A stretch of DNA of 17,265 nucleotides. It comes from an archaeon MnTg01. Its GTDB lineage: Archaea; Thermoproteota; Nitrososphaeria; Nitrososphaerales; Nitrosopumilaceae. The notes beneath the pieces are model-generated. The model ran no database searches, was not told the origin of the DNA, and saw only the letters and a list, made by a program, of their open reading frames with translations. This document shows, piece by piece, positions 5,827-12,696 of the stretch (position 1 is its first letter; every line of letters begins with the position of its first letter). The stretch lies in NCBI GenBank assembly GCA_008974855.1, contig BFAR01000073.1:1-17265 (forward strand), in the 5' to 3' direction. A program made the translations under genes and the position numbers.

Positions 5827-6042
5827 ATGGTAAAATGTCCAAAGTGTGGAAATAAAACATGGTCAGATATTTCATGCGATACTATTACAGATGATTATCT
5901 AAAAGCCATGAAAGAGGATTTACCATCATACAAATACGGTACCGAACACCCCGATTGGGCAAAAGTTGCAAGAATAGGAAATTACATCGTGGTATTTCAA
6001 TGCAAAAAGTGCAATTTCTTATTACCTGAACTTTGTTATTGA
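5827..6042 (+). CDS. Zinc-ribbon protein (71 aa)
   Basis: CPKC (C4, C7) at the very N-terminus and CKKC (C59, C62) near the end make a split zinc ribbon. Between them is a 50-residue insert (DDYLKAMKEDLPSYKYG...) that probably forms a helix and loop, followed by the strand YIVVFQ leading into the second knuckle. The layout is that of stand-alone zinc-ribbon adaptors; the target is unknown. The ATG at 5827 is the first in frame. Its promoter probably lies in the duplicated block just upstream. The next motif copy begins directly at the stop codon. Confidence 0.7.
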   Translation: MVKCPKCGNKTWSDISCDTITDDYLKAMKEDLPSYKYGTEHPDWAKVARIGNYIVVFQCKKCNFLLPELCY

Positions 6043-6083
6043 ATTAAGAATTTTTAGATTGTAAAGTGATTTAGAAAAATTAA
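6041..6083 (+). repeat. Intergenic motif copy F
   Basis: GAATTAAGAATTTTTAGA (6041-6058), then TGTAAAGTGATTTAGAAAAA and TT; core 6067-6081. The first half is the same accessory block seen at 671-686. It begins at the stop codon of the zinc-ribbon gene and lies in a convergent gap. Confidence 0.65.
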
Positions 6084-6131
6084 CTACAAATGATCAACGC
6101 TCTGATGGGGCAGAAAAATCAAAGTTTACTA

Positions 6132-7694
6132 TTATTCGGTAGCTGCTTTGATAAATTCAGCAGGTGATTTACTTTTTGCTTGAGGCAGGTCTGATATCCC
6201 ACCTTTCAAACTTTCAGTTACAATGCCTTTGCCTGCAAGTACTTTAACGGCCATCAACGAAGTATTTCCAGCCATACAAACCAACAACGACTTGCCATTA
6301 GAGCCTTGCAGAGCTTCACTTAGCTCATCTGGAATTTGTTGTGTTGTTAATAGTTGGTTCACGGTACTTGCCTTTGGCACAGCGATCTTACTTTTATCAA
6401 CCCCAAGAGACTTTGCAATTAGCTCTATTCCTTCTTCTTTAGGAGTATACTGGGTATGAATCCAGATTACTCTATCATAGTCGCCTATGATTGATGCAGC
6501 TTCCTGCAGGGATACCTGAGTACGCTTCTGCTTCTTTCCAATCTCTTCGAAATTCTTTTTGTACTTTTGTATTCCATCAGCAACTATTACTACAAACTTT
6601 CCACCGCCGCCAAAGTTTGCCATTTGTATCACAGCATATAGTGCAAGCGCACTACTTTCGCCAATGTCGTGACCTTTGTCTACAAAAAACTTTAGAAGAA
6701 GTTTTGCCTGTTCAAAATCTACTTCATGTTGTCCTGCATATATTTCAGGTTCGTATAACTTCAAGCCATCTGCATTGGCTTTTGTCCTAATTCCTCCAAC
6801 ATCTTGATTAGCATGTGGAAATACTACATGCAGAGACTTTTTTCCATATTTTTCAGACAAGTATCTGCTCAAGCCACCAGACGTGCCGCCTGTACCAAAA
6901 GTACAGACAATTCCAAAGTCTGCAAGCGAATTTCCTTTTTCATGTAATTGTTGGTCTATCTCTGCTGCGGTAACAGTTCTATGTACCTCAATGTTTAATT
7001 CGTTGTCATACTGTTCTGGGCAGAAACAACCGTAGATTTTGGCAAGAAACTTTGCCAAGTTTATGATGTCTTGGCTAGCTAAAAGCGATTGTATCTCAGA
7101 GCTTGCTTTATCAAAAATGTCAGGATCAAATCCAAGCTCAGTTAATTGTGAGCGAATATTAACAGCGGTTGCTTTTGCAGCCAAAAGATTTGGGCTGTCT
7201 TTCATTCCTGGAGCAGGGCAGATGTCCATGTCAAGATCCATGATGCGTATATTCTCGTTTCTTAGCTCCTCAAAGACTCCCTCCTGTAGCCTTCTTGAGA
7301 CAAGCGCAACTACACTTAGTCCAAGTTTAGATAACAGTCCAAGGGCTATCCCAAAGTTGCCTGAGGTGGCCTCAATTATTGTCTGTCCACTCTTAAGCTT
7401 CCCTGTAAGAATGGCGTCATGGATTATGTGGACTGCAGGCCTGATTTTAATTGAGCCAGTTAGTAAGTTAGAATCAAACTTGCCGAAAACTTTCAGGTCT
7501 GCATCGGCAAGATTCAAGTTGTACACGTTTTTTGCACATTCCTTCAAATCTTCAGTTAAATCAATTAGCGGTGTTGCGTTGACAACCTTTGCTTTGCCCT
7601 GTTTATCTTCTAGATGCGGAACCTTACTCCATATCTCTTCTTCAAAGTGCTCAAGCAGAACATTGTCAATGTTACTTCCTTTAGTTGCTTCCAT
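6132..7694 (-). CDS. PLP-dependent cysteine/threonine synthase-family enzyme fused to a rhodanese-like domain (520 aa)
   Basis: Residues about 35-385 are a fold-type II PLP enzyme (cysteine synthase, threonine synthase, cysteate synthase family). The probable Schiff-base lysine is K83 in GSIKIRPA; EATSGNFG (108-115) matches the substrate loop and GTGGTSGG (267-274) the PLP-phosphate loop. A segment of about 85 residues (150-237, with CPAPGM and CFCPEQ) separates these and is longer than in ordinary cysteine synthases. Residues about 395-510 look like a rhodanese domain: a SLQEAA start, a central acidic/hydrophobic core, the active-site-type loop CMAGNTS with C473, and a SLKGGI end. A fused pair suggests handling of sulfane sulfur together with beta-replacement or elimination on an amino acid; the substrate is not readable. 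TATA at 7731-7744 and a GAGGAG Shine-Dalgarno at 7703-7708 support the ATG. Confidence 0.85.
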   Translation of the reverse strand: MEATKGSNIDNVLLEHFEEEIWSKVPHLEDKQGKAKVVNATPLIDLTEDLKECAKNVYNLNLADADLKVFGKFDSNLLTGSIKIRPAVHIIHDAILTGKLKSGQTIIEATSGNFGIALGLLSKLGLSVVALVSRRLQEGVFEELRNENIRIMDLDMDICPAPGMKDSPNLLAAKATAVNIRSQLTELGFDPDIFDKASSEIQSLLASQDIINLAKFLAKIYGCFCPEQYDNELNIEVHRTVTAAEIDQQLHEKGNSLADFGIVCTFGTGGTSGGLSRYLSEKYGKKSLHVVFPHANQDVGGIRTKANADGLKLYEPEIYAGQHEVDFEQAKLLLKFFVDKGHDIGESSALALYAVIQMANFGGGGKFVVIVADGIQKYKKNFEEIGKKQKRTQVSLQEAASIIGDYDRVIWIHTQYTPKEEGIELIAKSLGVDKSKIAVPKASTVNQLLTTQQIPDELSEALQGSNGKSLLVCMAGNTSLMAVKVLAGKGIVTESLKGGISDLPQAKSKSPAEFIKAATE

Positions 7695-7702
7695 TAATCT
7701 TT

Positions 7703-7744
7703 CTCCTCTACACTATCATTTACTTCAAGCTCATATAAAATATC
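7703..7744 (-). promoter_or_regulatory. Promoter and Shine-Dalgarno site of the PLP-rhodanese gene
   Basis: On the minus strand GATATTTTATATGA (7731-7744) is a TATA box. GAGGAG (7703-7708) lies 8 nt before the ATG. Unlike many neighbours this gene appears to have a short leader with a ribosome binding site. Confidence 0.55.
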
Positions 7745-7780
7745 GGGATAGGTTCCATCGGACCCACTACATTTTGATTC

Positions 7781-7801
7781 TAAAGTGATTTAGCAAACTT
7801 T
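7781..7801 (+). repeat. Intergenic motif copy G, in promoter position
   Basis: TAAAGTGATTTAGCAAACTT lies 15-35 nt upstream of the ATG at 7816, where a TATA box for a leaderless message would be expected. No better TATA box is visible there. It is one of the copies not located after a stop codon. Confidence 0.6.
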
Positions 7802-7815
7802 CACTATACTATTCT

Positions 7816-8607
7816 ATGGATCTGAAAATTGGTTGCACAGGATGGAGCTACGAAGGTTGGTCTGGAACATTTTATCCCAAATTCCTCAAAAGTATAGAAT
7901 GGCTCAAGTATTATAGTACAATTTTTGATATTACAGAGATTAACTCAACGTACTATCAGACTCCAAATCAATTCATTACAAAAAAGTGGTTTTCTGATAC
8001 TCCTGAAGACTTTTCTTTTACTGCAAAGTTTCCTGGCAAAATTACACACGAACACAAGCTAAAAAACATTAAGGGACTAGTGTATGAGTTTTTAGGATCG
8101 TTGGTTCAACTGAGGTCTCAAATCTTAGCATTGGTGTTTCAGCTACCACCGTCATTAAGCTTTGATGAGGCTAGACCACACTTGGATGAGCTTTTTTCGT
8201 ATTTACCAGACTACTATAGATTTCCAATAGAGGGACGACATGCATCTTGGTTTACAGATGAGGCAATTGACTATTTGACTGAAAAAAATATCTGTCTAGT
8301 TTGGAATGATATTCCTGAAGTGTACAATCCAACTATTCTAACGTCAGACTTTGTGTATGTTAGATTGATTGGGGATCGTTCCATTCCTGATTCAGAGTTT
8401 GGTAGAGTGGTTCGAGATCGTAGTGATTCTATTAAAGCATGGGCTGCGAAGCTAAAAAAAATCGAAGGTGAAGCTTCGATGGCTTTGATAATGACAAACA
8501 ACCATTATCAGGGCTTTGCGCCAGCTACTGCCAACTCATTGCGACTTGAGCTTGGCATGAGCGATTTAGTTTGGGATGAAAAAAAGCAAACAAAACTAGA
8601 GTTTTAG
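7816..8607 (+). CDS. DUF72 (YecE-like) TIM-barrel protein
   Basis: The sequence is a full-length DUF72 protein (263 aa). It begins IGCTGWSYEGWSGTFYP, continues with YSTIFDITEINSTYYQTP and FSFTAKFPGKITHEHKL, then LVFQLPPS, the PIEGRHASWF segment, NDIPEV, VYVRLIGD and, near the end, MTNNHYQGFAPATA. Those are the conserved stretches of this family, which folds as a TIM barrel and has been likened to metal-dependent phosphate-ester or sugar enzymes; no reaction is established for it. It is soluble and lacks a signal peptide. It diverges from the PLP-rhodanese gene with a 121-nt gap. Confidence 0.85.
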   Translation: MDLKIGCTGWSYEGWSGTFYPKFLKSIEWLKYYSTIFDITEINSTYYQTPNQFITKKWFSDTPEDFSFTAKFPGKITHEHKLKNIKGLVYEFLGSLVQLRSQILALVFQLPPSLSFDEARPHLDELFSYLPDYYRFPIEGRHASWFTDEAIDYLTEKNICLVWNDIPEVYNPTILTSDFVYVRLIGDRSIPDSEFGRVVRDRSDSIKAWAAKLKKIEGEASMALIMTNNHYQGFAPATANSLRLELGMSDLVWDEKKQTKLEF

Positions 8608-8743
8608 ATCTAGCAAATTAATTGAAATTAGAATCTCATTTTTTAATTGATTATTTTCAAACAATTTTGTAATAAAATTCAACCTTAATCCAATATGAAA
8701 GGCATAACTTTTACTGCTTTTAATGCCTGCCTCCCCATGGGAT

Positions 8744-9208
8744 ATGTCTAATTGGTTTAATTGGTATTGGTGGGTTCCAGATGATAAAGCAGAGATAAAC
8801 TCAGAAGAAGACAACATCGATTCAATAGACGAGGAAATCTTTCCAAAAGAAGAAACCATTCCAACAGAACCACAACCTAAACCAAAACGAAAAAGAAAAA
8901 CCGTTTCAAAAAAAGTTTCCACAAAATCTCAAAATGCAATTGAGCTTATTTTGCGTCCAACCATTCTAGAAGAATTAGAAAGAGAGGCAATAATTACAGA
9001 TTCTACAATAAACCAAGTAATTCAAGTAATTTTAGAAGCACACATTGATTCAAAGGGTTCAGATAATCTTCAAACCGAAGTTTGGAAATGTAGTTATTGT
9101 GAACCAGAAAGAGAATTTCGAGTTTATTTTGATTTTTCTGATCATTTTTTTAAAGAACACATGCAACCTGGACTAGAAAAAATATCTGAATTTAATAAAA
9201 AAGAATAA
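8744..9208 (+). CDS. Ribbon-helix-helix plus C2H2 zinc-finger protein, probable DNA-binding regulator
   Basis: The N-terminus is tryptophan-rich (MSNWFNWYWWVPDDK), followed by an acidic stretch and a basic proline-rich linker (PKPKRKRK). The segment IELILRPTILEELE ... STINQVIQVILEAHI has the strand-helix-helix rhythm of a ribbon-helix-helix DNA-binding unit. It is followed by a classical-looking finger, WKCSYC ... FSDHFFKEHM (C-x2-C-x14-H-x4-H). Both modules bind DNA or protein in known families, so a transcription factor is the best inference. An in-frame ATG lies seven codons upstream at 8723, but TGCTTTTA (8714-8721) sits 25 nt before 8744 and would overlap the longer start. It is isolated, with its own promoter. 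Confidence 0.65.
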   Translation: MSNWFNWYWWVPDDKAEINSEEDNIDSIDEEIFPKEETIPTEPQPKPKRKRKTVSKKVSTKSQNAIELILRPTILEELEREAIITDSTINQVIQVILEAHIDSKGSDNLQTEVWKCSYCEPEREFRVYFDFSDHFFKEHMQPGLEKISEFNKKE

Positions 9209-9241
9209 TCTTTCTTGCAAAAAAAGTGGTGATTAAACTAA

Positions 9242-9493
9242 TTACAGAATATGTTCAATTGCTTTTTGAATATCCCCAGCATTAATTATGCCGCCTTCCA
9301 TCATTGCTTCAAGTAGCCTGAGAACTTTTAGCTCACCAGTAGCCCCTGAAATTGTTTGTGGTATGATCACACAAATATCAGAAACTACGACTGTGACCTC
9401 ATTATCTCTAGCTCCCTTCCAATCCAGTGGTATACCAATGTAGTAATACTTGAAATCTTTCTTACTGAGATCTTGATAAAGGACTTCGACCAT
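9242..9493 (-). CDS. Hypothetical protein (83 aa)
   Basis: The family is unknown to me. The product has an aromatic N-terminal half (YQDLSKKDFKYYYIGIPLDWKG), a valine-rich strand (EVTVVVSDICVIIPQT) and a C-terminal helical pair (GELKVLRLLEAMMEGGI and GDIQKAIEHIL). It looks like a compact alpha/beta domain without signal or metal site. The gene diverges from the next gene with a 49-nt gap and a shared TATA element equidistant from both start codons. Confidence 0.6.
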   Translation of the reverse strand: MVEVLYQDLSKKDFKYYYIGIPLDWKGARDNEVTVVVSDICVIIPQTISGATGELKVLRLLEAMMEGGIINAGDIQKAIEHIL

Positions 9494-9513
9494 TCCTTTG
9501 CTACTTTATGATG

Positions 9514-9523
9514 AAATTAAAAT
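9514..9523. promoter_or_regulatory. Shared bidirectional TATA element
   Basis: AAATTAAAAT reads ATTTTAATTT on the other strand. Its centre is about 25 nt from both the minus-strand ATG at 9493 and the plus-strand ATG at 9543, so one TBP site could fire leaderless transcripts in both directions. Confidence 0.45.
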
Positions 9524-9542
9524 CTACCTTAAATTAATATGA

Positions 9543-9911
9543 ATGAGAGAAATGGACGAATATTTCAAAAGTCTTTTGACTCAAATTTCTGAATCCTACA
9601 ATTTTCTTAAGGAGATGAAGGATAATCCAAGTGATCTTGATATCATACAAGTACAACTTGGCAAAATTCAGGGCTTGGTCAAAGTTTTATGCAACAAAAT
9701 AGAGGCTTCGAATAATGAATCAGATGATTTTTCTGAACTTTTAAAATTTGCAAAAAGTTACCTAGAAAATTATGATTTTAACCATATCATTGATACCTAT
9801 CAATTATACTCCGAAGACGTTATGAGAATAAAAAACATAAGAATTTCAATTCTTTCTTCTTTAGAGGAATCTAAACTCATTTCGAAAATTCAATCCATGT
9901 TAGAACGTTGA
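9543..9911 (+). CDS. Hypothetical helical protein (122 aa)
   Basis: The product (MREMDEYFKSLLTQISESYNFL...) is highly charged, Leu/Ile-rich and predicted helical throughout, with heptad-like spacing in residues 3-60 and 80-122; a coiled-coil or four-helix bundle is likely. It has one cysteine and no signal peptide or membrane segment. I cannot assign a family. An ATG at 9539 is out of frame and short. The stop at 9909-9911 is followed by AGATTCATAAAGTG, a degenerate remnant of the intergenic motif. Confidence 0.65.
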   Translation: MREMDEYFKSLLTQISESYNFLKEMKDNPSDLDIIQVQLGKIQGLVKVLCNKIEASNNESDDFSELLKFAKSYLENYDFNHIIDTYQLYSEDVMRIKNIRISILSSLEESKLISKIQSMLER

Positions 9912-10006
9912 GATTCATAAAGTGTATGTGCCATTACAAAAACTTGAAGCAGGCAAAATAGACATTCTAATACAGTTTAATAAAAATGAATAATCATAGT
10001 AAAATT

Positions 10007-10031
10007 AAAAAAAAGTAGGTGATCAACCTAC
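10007..10031 (-). terminator. Intrinsic-type terminator on the minus strand
   Basis: GTAGGT (10015-10020) and ACCTAC (10026-10031) form a perfect 6-bp stem with a 5-nt loop. Read on the minus strand the stem is followed by eight T residues (10007-10014). No annotated gene upstream on that strand would use it, implying an unrecognised minus-strand transcript. Confidence 0.5.
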
Positions 10032-10124
10032 CTGAAACACAACATACCGCTTACCAATATTTTGTAATGCAATTATTTGTTATGCATCACAAGTAAAATA
10101 AACTCTACAAATTTACTCATAGAT
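10007..10124 (-). ncRNA. Possible small minus-strand transcript
   Basis: The minus strand has a TATA-like CTATATT (10147-10154), a likely start site near 10124 and the hairpin-T8 terminator at 10007-10031, framing a transcript of about 115 nt. It contains a 15-codon frame starting ATG at 10120, almost leaderless (MSKFVEFILLVMHNK), so it could instead be a micropeptide message. The remainder of the gene-free stretch 9912-10330 is AT-rich and shows no other structure. The claim rests on promoter, terminator and palindrome geometry only. Confidence 0.3.
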
Positions 10125-10125
10125 C

Positions 10126-10140
10126 TGTGCAATTTGCACA
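10126..10140. promoter_or_regulatory. Perfect 15-bp palindrome, operator-like
   Basis: TGTGCAATTTGCACA is a perfect 7+1+7 dyad. It lies between the minus-strand TATA-like element and the predicted start site, the usual place for a repressor site. No regulator is assigned. Confidence 0.45.
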
Positions 10141-10330
10141 ACTTGCAATATAGACAAACAAAAATAATTATTAAAAAAAATAATCACAATAATTCACAGA
10201 TTCTCACTTTATCTCACACATTTTTTGATTTTCATTTTGCACATCGCTGGTAGAATTAAGTAGTAACCCTTAACTGGTTTAGATCGATGATGTCAAACGA
10301 TAACATGAAACGGGAGTCTGATTAAACTTC

Positions 10331-10930
10331 ATGAAGCAGATTATCTTACTATCTATGACTATCTCAATTCTACTTCTACAAACTACTGCTTCGAATAACG
10401 CATTTGCTACTGATTCGTCTGATACTGTAAAGCCAACCATCACTACCCAGGGGGATATTTACAAAATATCCACAGTTCCTACTCCTGTTTCATTATCAAT
10501 TTTAGCAACAGATGATGTTGATGGCCAAATACGAGTTGACTGTGATAAGACTTCACAAACTATTTTTCAAATTGGAAAAACTACAGTAAGATGCTATACA
10601 ATAGACTCTGCTGGCAATGTGGCTCGAGCGTCGTTTGTAGTAACTGTAGGCGATAATTTTGTTAAAATTCCTGACTGGATAAAGAATCTAACACAATATT
10701 GGGTAAACCAGCAAATGTCAGATCAACAATACGTTGCTACTTTGAAGTATCTTATGGAACAAAAAATAGTTCACGTACCTTATTCCAAGCAAACAACAGA
10801 TGATCCTTCTTCTGAGATCCCAATTTGGATTAAAACTAATTCGCAAAAATGGATTGATGGCACAATGTCTAATGATGAATTTTCAATAGGAGTACAATGG
10901 ATGCTTGAGCGAGGATTAATTCAATTTTGA
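10331..10930 (+). CDS. Secreted HYR-domain protein with two W-repeat modules (199 aa)
   Basis: A clear signal peptide (MKQIILLSMTISILLLQTTA ... AFA) should be cleaved after residue 26. Residues about 34-107 are a HYR/immunoglobulin-like domain: DDVDGQIRVDC ... FQIGKTTVRCYTIDSAGNVA, with C71 and C88 placed to form the family disulfide. Two copies of the W module follow, at 113-150 (IPDWIKNLTQYW ... LMEQKIVHVP) and 163-199 (IPIWIKTNSQKW ... MLERGLIQF). The same module occurs in the exported protein at 1-649. The arrangement suggests a surface adhesion or binding protein; the ligand is unknown. A weak TATA-like GGTTTAGA lies near 10276-10283. Confidence 0.8.
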   Translation: MKQIILLSMTISILLLQTTASNNAFATDSSDTVKPTITTQGDIYKISTVPTPVSLSILATDDVDGQIRVDCDKTSQTIFQIGKTTVRCYTIDSAGNVARASFVVTVGDNFVKIPDWIKNLTQYWVNQQMSDQQYVATLKYLMEQKIVHVPYSKQTTDDPSSEIPIWIKTNSQKWIDGTMSNDEFSIGVQWMLERGLIQF

Positions 10931-10978
10931 TTACTTTCTTCTAACTAAATATACACTTGCACTGAAATTTACATCTGA

Positions 10979-11083
10979 TTATTTAGACTCCATATTACAT
11001 CGAGGACAGCCCAAAGTCATTGGATAAGCCCTTTGATGTTTATTGCAATAAGCCATATTGTCTTCTTTAGATTTTGTTTTCAT
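10979..11083 (-). CDS. Possible tiny zinc-knuckle protein (34 aa)
   Basis: The frame MKTKSKEDNMAYCNKHQRAY... has C13-x2-H16 and C26-x2-C29 (CPRC) and ends TAA at 10979-10981. CxxH...CxxC is a plausible single zinc-binding knuckle. The Met at residue 10 is an alternative start directly before the knuckle. AT-rich promoter-like DNA lies upstream but no clear TATA box at the ideal distance. Short length keeps confidence low. Confidence 0.45.
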   Translation of the reverse strand: MKTKSKEDNMAYCNKHQRAYPMTLGCPRCNMESK

Positions 11084-11110
11084 GCTATATACTTCATATT
11101 GTCTAATTAC

Positions 11111-11136
11111 AATAAAAATGATTTAGCGACATTTAA
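11111..11136 (+). repeat. Intergenic motif copy H
   Basis: Core TGATTTAGCGACATT (11119-11133), with A-rich DNA in place of the usual AAAG in front. It lies between the tiny zinc-knuckle gene and the end of the minus-strand gene at 11151. Confidence 0.55.
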
Positions 11137-11150
11137 CATAATCTAATTTA

Positions 11151-11630
11151 TTATTTTTTCAATTTTGTTGCAATCTTACTATTGAAATTAGATTTTGATA
11201 AATTGATTAATAAAGAAAAATAATTCTGTAACTCTTTCTTATCTTTAGTAGCTAGTTGATTTATTGGAATTTTGATTGATTTTTTTGTATTTTTTAAACC
11301 ATGAGATTCTGATGTTTCAATTTCAAGGTATGGGCTCTTGTACATTTTTTTTGCTTTCTCAATTTTAGAAATTCTGTCTCCCAAACGTAGATTAAAAAAG
11401 CGGATAGTTAGACCAGCATTACCTGCTGCATCTAAAGCATTTCTTATTGATTCATGTAGTAATTTTTCTTTACTGTAATTATTTGGTTTTTCATCAAATG
11501 TTATAACGCGTTCTTGTGGTGCTAGGGCCTTGTCTATTTCAAAATTCAAAGCCACATTATTGAGATGAATCTTTTTAGAAGGCTTGTTTTCTTTGGAAGA
11601 TTTTATTTTCCTAAGATACCTTCTGGTCAT
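11151..11630 (-). CDS. Basic hypothetical protein (159 aa)
   Basis: The frame extends upstream to 11735 (194 aa), but I place the start at the ATG at 11630 because GGTATATTC (11651-11659) forms a TATA box 25 nt before it, and the extra N-terminus looks non-conserved. The product begins MTRRYLRKIKSSKENKPSKK, a strongly basic tail, and continues with mixed helix and strand segments (NNVALNFEIDKAL, LHESIRNALDAAGNAGLTIRFFNLRLGDRI). Its high Lys content and basic start suggest nucleic-acid contact, but no family is recognised. It lies 142 nt from the response regulator, divergently. Confidence 0.6.
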   Translation of the reverse strand: MTRRYLRKIKSSKENKPSKKIHLNNVALNFEIDKALAPQERVITFDEKPNNYSKEKLLHESIRNALDAAGNAGLTIRFFNLRLGDRISKIEKAKKMYKSPYLEIETSESHGLKNTKKSIKIPINQLATKDKKELQNYFSLLINLSKSNFNSKIATKLKK

Positions 11631-11650
11631 ATACTTGTTAGAACAATTTT

Positions 11651-11660
11651 GAATATACCG
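11651..11660 (-). promoter_or_regulatory. TATA box fixing the start at 11630
   Basis: CGGTATATTC on the minus strand lies 25 nt upstream of the ATG at 11630 and inside the longer open frame, so it argues for the shorter protein. Confidence 0.45.
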
Positions 11661-11772
11661 GATGTTGTGTTTAATTTGAACACACAAATTGAAGATTTTA
11701 TAATTTTGTTCATAATTGTTTTTTAGAACAAACAATACTTGATTAGATTCGATTCCATAATAGTATCATAAA

Positions 11773-12276
11773 ATGTCCCTGAAGGTTCTCATAGCAGAAG
11801 ATGAGGAAGATATTGCTCATCAATATCGAATGGCTTTGGATGCATTAGGGCATGAGGTTTTTCTTACAAAAAATGGAGAGGAATGCATCAAAAATTATAC
11901 CTATGCTTTGACCTTTAATAATGAAAATCGTCCAACGCCATATGATGTAGTTGTTATTGATTATCTAATGCCAGTCAAAGATGGATTAACTCTTGCGAAA
12001 GAAATTTTAAAAAAATGTCCTGAACAACGGATAATTTTTGTTACCGGTCATGGACCTAATCTTTTGTCTGAGCTAAACGATTTTGATGGTCAAGTAGAGG
12101 TATTGATCAAGCCAATACCTCTTACAACATTAATTGCCAGAATAGAAAACAAAAGACAAAAAGAGATAGCAAAAAAATTGTATTTAGGGTTAAAAAAATG
12201 GGAAAAAAGTGACGGTCTTTCTAATCCAACTGGACCTGTTCATATTACTGATAATTCTAACGTTATTTCAGATTAG
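11773..12276 (+). CDS. Stand-alone CheY-like response regulator receiver
   Basis: Residues 3-128 are a receiver domain: KVLIAEDEED gives the acidic pocket (E9, D10), D63 in VVVIDYLMPVKDG is the phospho-acceptor, T91 in IIFVTGHG the switch threonine and K113 in VLIKPIP the conserved lysine. No output domain follows; the C-terminal ~40 residues are a charged helix and a short tail. A segment of about 10 residues (TFNNENRPTP) lengthens the loop before D63. Such isolated receivers in thaumarchaea are fed by histidine kinases encoded elsewhere; no kinase lies in this window. Motif copy I follows 20 nt after the stop. Confidence 0.9.
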   Translation: MSLKVLIAEDEEDIAHQYRMALDALGHEVFLTKNGEECIKNYTYALTFNNENRPTPYDVVVIDYLMPVKDGLTLAKEILKKCPEQRIIFVTGHGPNLLSELNDFDGQVEVLIKPIPLTTLIARIENKRQKEIAKKLYLGLKKWEKSDGLSNPTGPVHITDNSNVISD

Positions 12277-12292
12277 TCATTCAAGTTTTTAC

Positions 12293-12322
12293 ATTTTGTA
12301 AAGTGATTTAGCAAAATTAGAA
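12293..12322 (+). repeat. Intergenic motif copy I (best match)
   Basis: ATTTTGTAAAGTGATTTAGC continues into AAAATTAGAA; core 12304-12318. ATTTTG (12293-12298) and CAAAAT (12312-12317) form a weak dyad. It lies 17 nt after the response-regulator stop, in a convergent gap. Confidence 0.65.
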
Positions 12323-12353
12323 CGAATATCTTCTTTTTGTCTCATGAACATTA

Positions 12354-12638
12354 TTAGGAAGTTAATGGAGCAATCTCTTTTTTATCTTCGTCATGAGGAT
12401 CATAACCACGTTTTTTGTGTATGGAATCAATAACTCCTTTGGTAAAACTATCAAACTTTTCATCTTTCATAGAGTTGATTACTTCATCCACAGTTTTGTT
12501 CATATCAATTTTTTTGCATCTACCATCTGCCTCAGAGCAATAGAACTCGATATATTTTTGAATGTAATCGTATTCTGGTCCTTCTATTCCTATTTCCAAT
12601 CTCCTTCGGCTGAGTCTTTCTCTCCAAGTTTCACTCAT
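12354..12638 (-). CDS. Hypothetical protein (94 aa)
   Basis: The product starts MSETWRERLSRRRLEIGIEG and is charged and mostly helical. A central YCSEADGRC segment has two cysteines seven residues apart, perhaps a disulfide or half of a metal site. The C-terminus is acidic and probably flexible (DPHDEDKKEIAPLTS). No family recognised. It lies downstream of the phasin-like gene on the same strand with a 58-nt gap and could be its partner in a transcript. Confidence 0.65.
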   Translation of the reverse strand: MSETWRERLSRRRLEIGIEGPEYDYIQKYIEFYCSEADGRCKKIDMNKTVDEVINSMKDEKFDSFTKGVIDSIHKKRGYDPHDEDKKEIAPLTS

Positions 12639-12696
12639 TGTATCATCTTTAAGACTTCTTTATCGAATTTAAAGAAAAAAGTAAGGATCTTATGCC

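Noticed and set aside
7039..7788. 249-residue plus-strand open frame antisense to the PLP-rhodanese gene (with shorter ones at 6223-6459 and 6491-6790)
   Set aside because: The opposite strand carries an unmistakable enzyme with conserved motifs; the antisense products are serine/leucine-rich with no family pattern.
8596..8922. 108-residue minus-strand frame
   Set aside because: It overlaps the intergenic gap and the N-terminus of the ribbon-helix-helix/zinc-finger gene and its translation shows no domain.
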